Origin: Blakeslea trispora
Taxonomy: Eukaryota > Mucoromycota > Mucoromycetes > Mucorales > Choanephoraceae
Reading direction: 5' to 3'
Assembly: GCA_025331445.1 (NCBI GenBank)
Contig: JAIWNE010000122.1
Coordinates: 1-64,000 of the forward strand
DNA length: 64,000 nt
Part shown: piece after piece, positions 23,201 to 33,579 of the stretch
Layout: the number at the start of each line of letters is the position of its first letter
How positions within the stretch are numbered: position 1 is the first letter of the stretch
Notes under the pieces: generated by a model
Databases searched by the model: none
Seen by the model: the letters and a program-made list of their open reading frames with translations, nothing else
What the model was told of the DNA's origin: nothing
Translations under genes and position numbers: made by a program

Positions 23201-23751
23201 ACATGATTTAAAAGAATTGTTTAGTTGAAATATCAACAGGTTTATTTATTAAAATTTACTTGAAGCAAAAGTGTTGGCGAGTTGATCGACTTCGTCGATT
23301 TCAACAACTTCGGTAGTCACCTCCTCAGGCTCAAAAGCAGAGGTAGCAACTTCAGGCCATTCTTCATCTTCACCTGTGGCCATGATGCTGAAGTCCTCTT
23401 CCATGAATTCATCATCTACGTAGCAAAATAATTAGCATTGAGTTCCTCAGTTATTTGTTTTTTTTATTACCATCAGCATCCATTAATTCGATGTCATTGT
23501 TGACATCTTGCTCAGACAAGCCAGCCATGTCAAAAAATTGCTCATCTAAAAAACCAATAGCGTTACCATACATGTTTCATTCTTATTCCATAAAATGCTT
23601 TACCATTCATGGCAGCCCACTCATTGAAGGCAACGCCTCCAAACAAATTGTTTGCCTTGTGATACTGAACGGTATATTGAGGCAACCATCTTTCTTCGTT
23701 AGGAAAGTTGAGACATTCATCACAGTAACAGAGGAGAAGAGATCCAGACAT
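20222..23751 (-). CDS. CACTA transposase (Transposase_21 / Tnp2 type), spliced
   Basis: Exons supported by splice signals and frame: 23604-23751, 23471-23545, 23260-23415, about 21480-23191, 21062-21167 and 20222-20955; the join between 21480 and 21167 is not resolved. The N-terminus has CYCDEC and PQYTVQYHKANNL, then an acidic linker. Exon 4 has a CPKCHALH zinc motif and the Tnp2 core: NLQLALNIDWFSPFEHSYS, ILNLPKKDGRD, VGVIPGPSEPS, NHYLRPLVNELL, then CHMCDL and LEPMHCLYLG. These match the Transposase_21 family (PF02992). The protein cuts and joins element ends. One base appears missing near 22975, just before CPKC, which would disable the copy. The C-terminal exon (DDFFCIVPVHKIHS) has no domain I can name. 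It is divergent from the OTU gene. Confidence 0.85.
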
Positions 23752-24224
23752 AATTGATATATTTTTTTGTTAAATTTAGGTAGAAAGAGCATTCGATTAA
23801 TCTGTCAACATATTATTATATACAGGTTTGAGATTTTCTTACTCAACAGGTACACAATTACTATAATCGGCTATCTGATATCATCTGACAAGAACAATAA
23901 ATTCATTATCAGACTTGATTATAACCCCTTTTGTCTTAAATGTGCTAAACATCGCTTCAAATCCATTTTTCTTCACACAATTTAACACATGCAATTTCCT
24001 CACCATTGTTGCATTCATTTGAGAGGAAACTTCATGTTGTTTGGCTAAAGGAGAATAATGTTTTGCTGATGAATACGTATCGCTGATCCCCAATTTTTTT
24101 AAAAAAAAAAGAAATCTGTTACACCCGCTTTTTTTCAACTTACTTTTTACATCTCACATAATATCGTATCATCCACTTATTTTACCTCAGTTTGAATACG
24201 GTTTGTTGAGTCTGTATATGACCC
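23752..24224. other. Divergent intergenic region of the CACTA transposon
   Basis: About 470 bp of AT-rich DNA separates the divergently read transposase and OTU-protease genes, so it probably holds both promoters. I see no clear TATA pair. Short frames here look accidental. Confidence 0.4.
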
Positions 24225-25186
24225 TTGACTAAACAAAAGTTTTTATTTTATTTTACTTTAGTTATCTTTACGCGCAATCTCATTCACCTCAACATGCAAC
24301 CCGAACTCTCAAACACATTCACTAAACACGATGTTGCTGACTACGTTCTCCAGAACATTCCCTGGACAGCTAAACATTTCATTGGGTTTAGACTCAAGAC
24401 TGACCAGAAAGTATACGCCAAGTGCAAGATTCCCGGCTGTTGCTTTCAGGTCCACTACAACAAGTCTACCAAGAAGGGGCTCTCTTGGATTCTCAGCAAG
24501 AAGCAAAAACCCCATAACCATCCCGAGATCGAACTAATCAACAAGCATAAAGCTGTCACCACACTTTATGCTGCCAAAAAGCGTGTGGTTGTAAGTCCTT
24601 CTTCTGGATACTGTGGGTTCCACGCAATTGCGTATGGAATCTACCATGACAACACCAGACACATGCAGGTCAAAAAAGAAATGATGCTGACTTTTGAAGA
24701 AAACTTGGAGACTTACAAGAAGATGAGGTATGTAGTAAAGTCAGCATATAATGGATATTCTGTTTAATAGAAAGAAATAGGTTTGACGTTGAAAAGGTAA
24801 GAAGCATTCTTTCTTTTGGACTGAACAACAACAATGCTTCCTGTCCTTCACCATTCTGGTATAATGGCATCGAGTGCAGCCAGATTGTTGCTGACACCTA
24901 TAAGATTGCTGTAACAATCATGGACAGCAACAAGGTCAACAAGCCAACTCTGATGGTGCCAATCTGTGGTGTCATTGAAGAAAGAAAGCCGATTGTTTTG
25001 CAACTCGAGGATTATCATTACAATCTTTTGATTGTAGAAGAGGATTGTGTATATCCACCCATCAATCCGATGTACACAAAGCTTGAAATGAATATTAAAA
25101 AAATAGAAAAACAAATCAAAGAAACCATCAAAATACAATTTCAACGATTTATTAAAAAAAATAAAGAAGTAATTGTTATCCAGTAA
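24225..25186 (+). CDS. Finger + OTU-like cysteine protease encoded by the CACTA transposon
   Basis: Two exons: start (24225 or 24294) to 24727, then 24781-25186. The intron is GTATGT...AAATAG and joins in frame. Residues from the second Met: about 20-80 carry CKIPGCCFQVHY and KPHNHPEIE, a C-x4/5-C...H-x-H finger of the WRKY-GCM1/FLYWCH-FAR1 type known in MULE-related proteins. About 100-240 match the OTU fold: SSGYCGFHAIAYGIY (Cys with following His), FWYNGIECSQIVADTY, and LEDYHYNLLI with the catalytic-type His. OTU proteases remove ubiquitin; here the role may be to protect the transposition complex or act on host factors, which is inference. The tail is K/I-rich. No frameshift is seen. Confidence 0.75.
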
Positions 25187-25426
25187 TTATTCTGTACTCT
25201 TACATTACAGATTGATCATTCTATCACTTTACATTTAATACAAAACATTCAAGTTTAATTGTGTGAGCGAATACCTACTTAATATTCTAAATATTGGCCA
25301 AACGATCCATACAGTACATACTGTATTAACCTGACATGAGTTCACATCATTTATGATACATCTTCTTTTCGCTTCTTTTTGATTTAAATAACAAGTGCTA
25401 TCCTGAATATCATATTCAATTTCAGA

Positions 25427-26030
25427 AAAAAAGTTGCAAAAAAAAATCATTAGGAGCCAGCTAATTCCTCGCAATAGATAAATCTCAGTGCCAGAAAAAA
25501 AAAAGTTGCAAAAAAAAAACCTTCAGGAAAATCGGGAAATCAAATTCGATCACTTTCAAAAATAAAAAATCAGTACTAGAAAAAAAAAGTTGCAAAAAAA
25601 AAGCATTCATTATGGACTGGCATTAGATAAATTTCAGTGCCAGAAAAAAAGTTGCAAAAAAAAAAAGCTTTAATAAGAGTCGGATAGTCAGTACCAAAAA
25701 AAAGTTGCAAAAAAAAAAAACCTTTCTTTCAAAAAAAAAAAAAAGCAGTGATAGAAAAAAAAGGTTACAAAAAAAAACATTCATTAGGAACCAGGTAGTC
25801 AAATTCTCTCTCTTTACAAAATAAAAAATCAGTGCTAGAGAAAAGTTGCAAAAAAAAAACCTCCAGCAAGAATCGGATTGTCAAATTCTATTTCTTTCGA
25901 AAAATAAAAAATCAGTGCCTGAAAAAAGGTTGCAAAAAAAAAGCTTTAATAAGAGTCGGATAGTCAGTACCAGAAAAAAGTTGCAAAAAAAACCCCCCCT
26001 CATTAAGAATCAACCAAAAAAAAAAAGTTG
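25427..26030 (+). repeat. Minisatellite of AAAAAGTTGCAAAAAA units
   Basis: About ten units, each with CAGTGCCAGA or a variant, then AAAAAAGTTGCAAAAAAA and a variable AATCGGATAGTCAAATTC-like spacer, spaced 50-90 bp. It lies between the OTU gene and the right terminus of the CACTA transposon. Open frames crossing it are poly-K artefacts. It may be an expanded subterminal binding array. Confidence 0.75.
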
Positions 26031-26095
26031 CTCAAAATGGACACCTCGTATTGAAAGTATAATTAAGACAGATTCGCTGCTTTTTCAGAAAAAAA

Positions 26096-26422
26096 ATGAA
26101 AATAGTCAAAAGCTATTATTATTTTATGAAAGATTGTTTATCTATTACTTTTTGCTTTTCTGATCATTTTGATACCAAAAAAAGCGATGTTGAGGTACTT
26201 GGAAAGGTACATCTTCAATTTTATTGCAAATATGCCCTCTTGCATTCAAACAACGACAAGAAATATGTAACCTGGAAAGCAATCTCACTCAATTTACAGC
26301 CTATTCGACTTAGAAAAAAAAATAAAAAAATTAATCCAAGTCATTTCAAGAAAAATGGCGGAAATCGAATTTTTAATAAAATGGTTAAAAAAGGCTGTAA
26401 ACACAAAATCGTCAAGTTATGA
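26096..26422 (+). CDS. Short basic ORF near the right end of the CACTA transposon
   Basis: A 108-codon frame, K/N-rich, with segments of ordinary composition (VEVLGKVHLQFYCKYALLHS). No domain is recognised and its start lies in AT-rich DNA. It could be a remnant exon or accidental. Confidence 0.2.
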   Translation: MKIVKSYYYFMKDCLSITFCFSDHFDTKKSDVEVLGKVHLQFYCKYALLHSNNDKKYVTWKAISLNLQPIRLRKKNKKINPSHFKKNGGNRIFNKMVKKGCKHKIVKL

Positions 26423-26645
26423 AAGATTTTGTAAGGAATCACAACATCTAATTCAACAAACATAAAGTACATTTATCCAAGAGTCATCCTAGAAAGTTTT
26501 ATCCACAATGAACTTGTTTTCGTAGAGAAAATAAGATTTTTAAATTAAGCAGTAAAAAATCATCAGTCTCACCACCGTCTCATCAACATAAAAAAAATGT
26601 GGATGAGACGGCAGGCAATTTCAATTGATTGTAGTGAGCATATAG

Positions 26646-26912
26646 ATTGAGAAAAGCAACACAAACAATCTAGACATACGTCATCATGTCGCTGATATTG
26701 AGGTTAATAAGCCAAAACAACCAATTGAGATTGAGTACAACCTTCCTCAAAGATACAACCCAAGCAAACGAAGGTTTAAACCTCAGATACTCCACAAAAG
26801 AAGAAAGAAGGTTAGGCTGAACTTGTTACGCATAAGGAAGTTGCCTTTAGTAAAAGTCAGCTCCTCATTGTATTCGCCGAAGAACAAGGATCAATCAGAT
26901 AGAAGTATATAA
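26646..26912 (+). pseudogene. Orphan coding tail beside the CACTA insertion
   Basis: Just outside the right target duplication an 88-codon frame without an in-frame ATG runs from a TAG to a TAA. It reads as real protein sequence: IEIEYNLPQRYNPSKRR, then very basic KRRKKVRLNLLRIRKL, then SSSLYSPKNKDQ. It looks like the C-terminus of a gene whose 5' part was separated by the CACTA insertions; no matching N-terminal part is seen left of element C. Family unknown. A chance open frame cannot be excluded. Confidence 0.4.
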
Positions 26913-27196
26913 TTACTTCCTACTTTATTTGTAATAGTATAGATATTTAGTATAGAATAGAAAAGATATAAAAAGACCGTATTTTAGATAATTATGAGTT
27001 CTTTATCAAAGACTTATAATATCAAAATACAGGTAATTTATAAAAAGAAAGTAAATAAATGATCAAAGACTTATAATATCAAAATACAGACTACGTCAAG
27101 CTTTTCCAGTAATCTGATTGGCTCAAAAGCTTAACTCTAGTCACGTGACCGCGTTTATAAAACAAAAAAAAATATTTACACGACAATCAGAAAACT
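26913..27196. other. AT-rich spacer upstream of the tRNA gene
   Basis: No gene is seen. A short direct repeat (CAAAGACTTATAATATCAAA) occurs at about 27006-27025 and 27063-27082. GTCACGTGAC, a perfect palindrome with a CACGTG E-box core, lies at about 27140-27149, 50 bp before the tRNA gene. Confidence 0.6.
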
Positions 27197-27269
27197 GCCT
27201 AGCTAGCTCAATCGGTAGAGCGTGAGACTCTTAATCTCAAGGTTGTGGGTTCGACCCCCACGTTGGGCT
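27197..27269 (+). tRNA. tRNA-Lys (anticodon CUU)
   Basis: The 73 nt fold as a complete cloverleaf. Acceptor GCCTAGC pairs with GTTGGGC (two G-U pairs), the D arm holds GCTC...GAGC, the anticodon stem TGAGA/TCTCA encloses loop CTCTTAA with anticodon CTT, and T arm GTGGG-TTCGACC-CCCAC follows. Box A (TAGCTCAATCGG) and box B (GGTTCGACCCC) are intact. There is no intron and CCA is not encoded. A T7 run from 27269 is the Pol III terminator. It is the only clear host gene in the window. Confidence 0.97.
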
Positions 27270-27275
27270 TTTTTT
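27269..27275 (+). terminator. Pol III T-run terminator of tRNA-Lys
   Basis: Seven T residues follow the discriminator position directly, the normal Pol III stop signal. Confidence 0.85.
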
Positions 27276-28341
27276 AATCATGCAGTTTGTGAAGTGGGTT
27301 GTGCGCAGTGAGTAGCACTTACCGGCCCTCACTATATTAAAATCAGAAAATCAGATGATCCTACCATGATGCACAATGCGTATGTCATGGTAGGACATAT
27401 CTTTATTCTATATATAAATAACAATATGAATATCTTTTAAATAAAAACGGGTTCTTCCTCCTACATATTTCTTTTGGTCTTTTCGAGTAAAGCGGTTCTA
27501 AGCGTATAACTGAACAAATTTGCAGTCAAGTCCACATATAATGTAAGATCCCCAAGCGTCCAAAAGCACAGTGTTTCGTGCCTCGTCCCTGTTACAATAG
27601 CTTAATGCTCACTACTGTATTTTCTTTGCTTTTCATTTTGTATATTCCTTTTTATAAAAATAAAGATTTACAGCCCTTTCAAGTTCTCATTTCGACCCCA
27701 GAACAAGTTACAATCTTTTGTAAGCATTCCCTCAGCCAGATAAAAGCTTAAACTCCTTCCAGAACTTAAATTTTTGTACTGATGTTACAGAACAAAGGAT
27801 AGTTTTTGCAGTAACTTGAGAAAGAAAACAAATAGATTTAACAGAGCAATTAGGCTGCAAGGTTATAAGTAATGAGCACCAGGTTTTAAGTCGTCCGACT
27901 AGAGATATAAGTAAAGTAAAGAGAATAAAGTGATATAGAAAGAAGAGATGTAATAAATGAATACACCGATCTGTAATAAGTATCAAGGAAACTAACAACA
28001 GTATGCGGATTTAGGTAGTTATTGTGTCAAACTACAAACGAGCGTAAAGTAAATAAGAGAGATATGAGTTGAGTTTATTAATAAGAAAAGATTATAGAGT
28101 TTATATACTATTCTAAAAGAAGTTATGTTGGACTTGCAAACTGATAATTTAAACAGTCAGATTGATGAGTCATTATGTATGAATTATTAGTACATGTCTT
28201 GAAGTTCTATTCATTATGTTATGGAATGTCAGAGAAGGATTTAAATAAAGTTATTGTGTAATAAGAGATCAAGAGGAGCTGTCAAATGAGTAAAATAACA
28301 ATTAGGAAATACAGAGTTGGATTCAAAGCAGCGAAAAGAAG
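27270..28341. other. Intergenic region with one perfect hairpin
   Basis: No gene is supported. TCCTACCATGA at 27359-27369 and TCATGGTAGGA at 27385-27395 form an 11 bp perfect stem with a 15 nt loop. GTGTTTCGTGCCTC at about 27571 resembles the LTR promoter motif at 3713-3737. The rest is AT-rich and may be old LTR DNA. Confidence 0.5.
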
Positions 28342-31300
28342 CACCACAGCGCAAAGGAGTTTTAAAAACCCAGCAATTGAGTCTAGGATAAAATAAGTGA
28401 GTTCAGACTCACTTTGCTTTTGAAGGTTATCTATACAGAGAGAATAAATGATGAAAGGGAAGGTTTTTTTTGTTGAAGTGTGATATAAAGGGTAATGGGA
28501 GGTTAATTTTCAAGTTTGAAGCTGATCCGAGGAGATGAGTTGATCTTGGTTTTTTTTACATGTCAAAGTCCATAAAATAAATAAAAAGACCAAGAAAAAT
28601 AATCTGTGAGAAAGAGATTTGACTGAAAAGGGAAAAACAATAGCAGTGAAAATGAAGAGACAGTTAAATGGGGGGGTTCGATTTCAGATTTTATGCAGAA
28701 AATATGTACGAAAATGGTAAATGGGGGATAGGCCAAGTGAGGTGAAACAATCTGTGCAAAAAAATAGAGAGTATATACGCAAATTTATTTAAAAGGTAAA
28801 GAAGAAGTAGAAGGAAGGTAATTTCTTGAGATTAAGTCAGATATTCCATAAGGAAAAGCTGGCAGGCTAAAAGAGAAGAAAAAGAAGCATAAGTCGCCAG
28901 AGTTATACAGCCAAAGGTTAAGGAGCCAATTTTTAATTTTTTGTGTAATCATAACAAGGTGTGGAAAGCTAAAGAAGTGTATAAAAAGGTAGTAAAATAA
29001 AATAATAAGGTTGAGAGAAGGTGTTTGCTATTCATAATTTAAAACTCTAAGATAGTGGTACAAGTAAGTTACGATCGTGACTGAATGTCGATCTTGAGAT
29101 CTCTCATCACCATCACCCAAAGCAACATGAGCACATGGAGAAGGACCCGTTATTGCTGTAAGTGTCTATAAGGCAAATAATATTTGGTAAAATGAATAAC
29201 AGACACTCCAGCAGCTAAATAAATAAAATAAACTGCTATCATCTCTATATATATTGAGATTATATAGGATGGACTAAGGCGAGTTGCCATTCATGGGCGA
29301 AAATGAAGCATATACTAGATGGAAAAGTTTGATACAGGTGTGAGACTAGAAATGGCAAGTTAAAGAGACGTCTGAAAAAGAAGAAAGAATTATATGTAAA
29401 CTAAAAGGTAGTCAAAAGGAAAAAATAAAATAAAAAGAGAACTGATTCCAATTTCTATCAAATCGCTATTTTATCTTCAGCTAATGACTCTCACTAAATA
29501 AGGATGAAATGTTTGATAGTTTTTTTTTGAGAACTGTTAGTGTCATATATTAGAATTCAATCTTGAGACTAAGCGAATCAGCAGTATAGACAAACAGTTA
29601 CAAAGCCTTTGAAATAGATATTGGACTTAATGGTGAAATAGAATCACTTGTTGAGAAGTCATAAGAAGGAACAGAGAGATTAATTGTAAACTCTAAAAGA
29701 GTGATCCATTCTCCTCTTTTAACAGACAATCGATAGTTGTACATTTTTATCGTGATAAAGTATCAGCAACAATCATCAACATTTTCGGTCAATACTAGCA
29801 ACAATCCAACACTCGCTTTTCAGATAGATCCATCATAATACGTTTTTATTTCCAAAATGATAATAAAACAGTCCATCTAGCTATAATGCAATCTACAAAA
29901 TAGATGCTTACCTCTCAAAAACCATGATACTCTCTGAAGATCCTTTGATCATCCAAAGTGCCGTTGATATTTAACTTGATATGATTCTTTCACCGGAAAT
30001 GATGTTGACAATGATGGTATCTTTCTTTGACTAAAACTGCTAACTATTACTGATAGCTTCACCTCTTAGTTCTATTTTGTCATTGATAGGATTAATTTCT
30101 AGTAAATCAGATGTAAACTTGGCTATATGTTGTAATTTGGAAGGTGAAAGTATTGTCTTCAATAAGTTTAAGTGATAAAAGGCTGAAGGTGTAATCAGTA
30201 TGCTTAGGTTGATTCAATCAGAGAAGATGATGGCTCCATACTATTTTCAAAAGTTTATATGTGAGTCAGGCAATCAATTGTAGAAATGGAACAATACCTT
30301 ACCCTGCTTCAAAGATCCATCAAGTTTTATCATAAAATAATCTTCTAACAGTGCGACTAATACAATATCCATTTTCATCAAATGTTAGATGATAAAAGCT
30401 ATATATAACACCACCGAGTTACTTACCTTTGCTTTATATTAAACGCGATTAAGAGAATTCTCATGTTAGTGTTATCATTTCCATCACTAATATTTTGGAA
30501 AATAGTGCAATGATTGATTTGTTTTCGAATGGTTTAGAGATGGCGTGTTTAAATAACAGCAATTGTCTGCTTTGTGATGGTAAGATGAGTGGCTGTATGG
30601 TGAAGACATGAGCTGACCAAACAGAACGTCAATAAACTTCAAAGATAAGCCTCTTTCTGAATAGCTAAAAGGACGGAAATGTTAGCGATCATGCTGAATG
30701 ACTTGAATCAATCACCTTAGACTAGAAAGAAAATACTGTTGAGATTCAAGATAAAAGGTATTTAGTAATCAATAGAGTTAAGGAAAGAAAAAGAAACAGA
30801 AGACATGAAAATAAAGAGAGAGAGAGAGAGTAATGTCACCCCCATAAATAACACGGAATATTGGGGGGTCAATTTACTTTTAAAGTATGTCAGTTACCTT
30901 CATATAGGTAAAGAGAGAAAAGACCTGGAACCTATTTAGAAATTGGCCAATCAGAGGACTGAATTTCCCGTTACTAAGAAAAAAAGAAGGTAAACGTTGA
31001 TGATTTGGCTTATTTCCTCTCTTTGCATCATATGCTTTAACAAAAAAAAAATTTCCATAATAGTAATGAATTTGATTATTCACCTAAAAAGAATAAGATG
31101 TAGTCAAGAAGATAGTCTTGTTTGAATAATAAGAAAATAAAGACACAATCCTTAGATTTCAATTAAAATATCTTTTTCATGAAGTATTGCTTTCATATGC
31201 TCTGAATTGCGTTTACTTATTAAGAACTGACTAGAATAATTATAGCCAGTAAAAAAAGTATATTTCTTTAGTTAAAAAAGTTGGCTTCTATGAGCACATG

Positions 31301-33180
31301 TTAGCTTTCTCGCTGCTCATCTGTTTTGCATGTCGACATCTCAAACTTACATGTGCATGCAAGATGGTAAGCCATCTTGGAAAAGGTTGAAGAAAAGCAC
31401 AGTAAAACAAAAAAGCACCTACAAATACCCTAGGAAGCGAATGGTTACTTAATAAAAGTTAAAGATCTGGAATGCGATTGACCAGTTTCTTAAAAAGATA
31501 CTTAAAAAAGGTATACCTCTAAATCAAAGAGATAGATATATGATGATAAATGTATGCTCAAGACAATATACAATAGAGATAAAAATTTGATGATATTAAA
31601 CTGCTTATGGAAAAGCATTTGATTTCGAGTAAAAGTTACTTCAAGCTCTCATAATGAAATATACAATTATTCCTGGTTCTGATTATGATTTATAAAAACT
31701 GTTATTCAAATCATCTAAATTTTCTATTTACTTCTCTATACAATTATATTTGAAGTAAAGTTGACAATCTTACAAAATAACACAGTACCATTCAAAGTGT
31801 TTGTACCACTTACAATAATGCCAAATCATAAACAAGCTGCTCGTAATTACATTTGCTTTAGTCAGAAAAATCAACTGAAAAATCATCTACATCTATCCTC
31901 ATTCAATTGCTTTCCAGTACTAAACCATATGTGAGTTACTCTTAAGTAAGAGACATTTTGTGCGTCTAAGTGGTCTATTTATATGTTGCATTTTAATGGT
32001 TTTGATGTCCACCATATTATACTATTTTGGGTAATTTGAAATTATCATAAAATGACAATACAATCAAATTAAAGTTAGGATCTTTCAGTGTTTGATTTAT
32101 AAATGGATTCAAAGGGTGTCATAAGAAGTATTTGTGTCAATGAACCTTTACAATAAATGAATGATCTTGTTACATTTGGCTTCTGATGTGCCATCCTATT
32201 GTTATAGTCTATTATATCTATAACAAGAGCGGCACTATATAAAAGGGTTGCTTTTGATACATTTTATTTTTAAGCTAGTTACTTGTATGTTAAAAAATGG
32301 TTCATTCAAGTTCATATATTATTTTTAGACAGCTTGACGCTTTGCTATCAACTTTCTTTGTAAATTCTGTTTTGAGTGCTTCTTTAAGATCCCCTTTTGT
32401 AAAGCGTTCCTTTAATTGATCACAAATAAGATCTGTTTATGCAAATCCAAGACATTTTTCCTTTTCAGTAAAATTTTAGCTTGAATCTGTTAATGAAATC
32501 ATATTTTCTTCCCATCACTGCCTTATTTCTCATATATACTGGCCAGTTTTTTCAATCCCCCATTTTCTTTGCTCTCTTTTTTTTATTAAATGCACAGCAA
32601 AAAGTAAGCACTTTTATCCCCTTTTTTTTTTTTTTTTACAAATATCATATAAGTCATCAACATCACTGACTCTTTTACTTCACATTAGATACATGTATAT
32701 CACCTTATGATGACAACATTTCAACAACTCGACTACGCTCCTCTTCTTGTTTTTTTGCATCTTCCAACTCATCATCTGTATTTATTTGCTTATCATCAAC
32801 TTTATATACATTTATATAAATACTCATCATAAGCTCTGATTGAAAATCCTTTATCCATGTCACCTTCTTCTGTGCTACTTTTCACCATCTCATCCATGAC
32901 TTTTTGATCCAAACTGTCTGCTGTCTACCATGTTGCTCGAACTTATTCTTCCTTGACTGTTATCTGAATGCTATCTCTATTTATGCTGCCTATCTGGATT
33001 GATGCGTCTTTCTCAACTTATTGTTGCCTAAGGTTCTTCGATTTAACCATTTACATGTTCAAATGCTTTTGTATACATTGCTTCTATTAACTTGCTCTGT
33101 TTGTAGTCATTGCCTTGAACCTTTTGACAAACACACATCCAATTGCCAACCATGCTTCCCTCTTATGTCTGATTTATAGT
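28342..33180 (-). mobile_element. R-family element R1 (truncated, inverted relative to R2)
   Basis: The left end CACCACAGCGCAAAGGAG (28342) matches the right end of R2 read inward (TGCGCTGTGGTG, 50041-50052). From there the sequence follows R2 in inverted order; for example 28480-28540 matches about 49850-49950, 31690-31820 matches about 46560-46690, and 32480-32610 matches about 44520-44680. Similarity stops near 33180 (R2 about 43950), so about 1.35 kb of the other end is lost. A stretch equal to R2 44890-46200 is also absent. No open frame over 70 codons looks coding. (GA)n lies at about 30811-30830. Confidence 0.75.
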
Positions 33181-33579
33181 GCTACCAAACTTAAAGCTCC
33201 TACATTTTGTCAAAACTTTGAAGTTTTTCACAGCATCCCGAACTAAATAAAATACAATTCTAAAGCGATAACATTGTTCTTTGATCCTTTTTGAACTAGT
33301 TTATCGCCTCAGTTTTTTTTCCTCTGCAAAACTTTTGTGCAGTAAGGTCTCAAAGTTTGGCGGTTTTTAAATTTTTTGGCTGAGGTATAGTGGGGAGAGG
33401 TCAATATTGAAAAGAGCAGGTATAGCTATAAAAAAAACAAGTACCGCTTTTCGGGAATTCAAATGATAGCGAGCCAATTAGAAAGCTAGACTATTTTTAT
33501 ATCGTGTTCGTGTTAGTATTAATTCGCGTCTGTTCGCGTTTGAGAAACCGCCTTTTGTTTACATTTACTATTATTAACT
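33181..33579 (+). other. Left flank of the DDE transposase gene
   Basis: No gene. The stretch likely contains the left terminus of the next transposon; TCAATATTGAAAAGA occurs at about 33401-33415 and again right of the gene at about 35766-35780, in the same orientation. I could not settle inverted repeats or a target duplication. Confidence 0.4.

Larger units (their letters stand above)
17608..26636. mobile_element. 9.0 kb CACTA transposon with TnpA-like, Tnp2 and OTU-protease genes
   Basis: Ends are CACTCTAATCAATTT (17608) and, read inward from the right, CACTACAATCAATTG (26636). AGC lies directly outside both (17605-17607 and 26637-26639), a 3 bp duplication typical of CACTA/EnSpm. Subterminal GATGAGACG motifs cluster at 17640-17820 and 26565-26612. 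Inside are a plus-strand spliced gene (TnpA-like), a minus-strand Transposase_21 gene and a plus-strand finger-OTU protease gene. One-base frameshifts in the first two suggest recent decay, unless they are sequencing errors. Confidence 0.88.

Noticed and set aside
25427..26030. CRISPR array
   Set aside because: Repeat units vary in length and sequence, are A-rich and sit inside a eukaryotic transposon.
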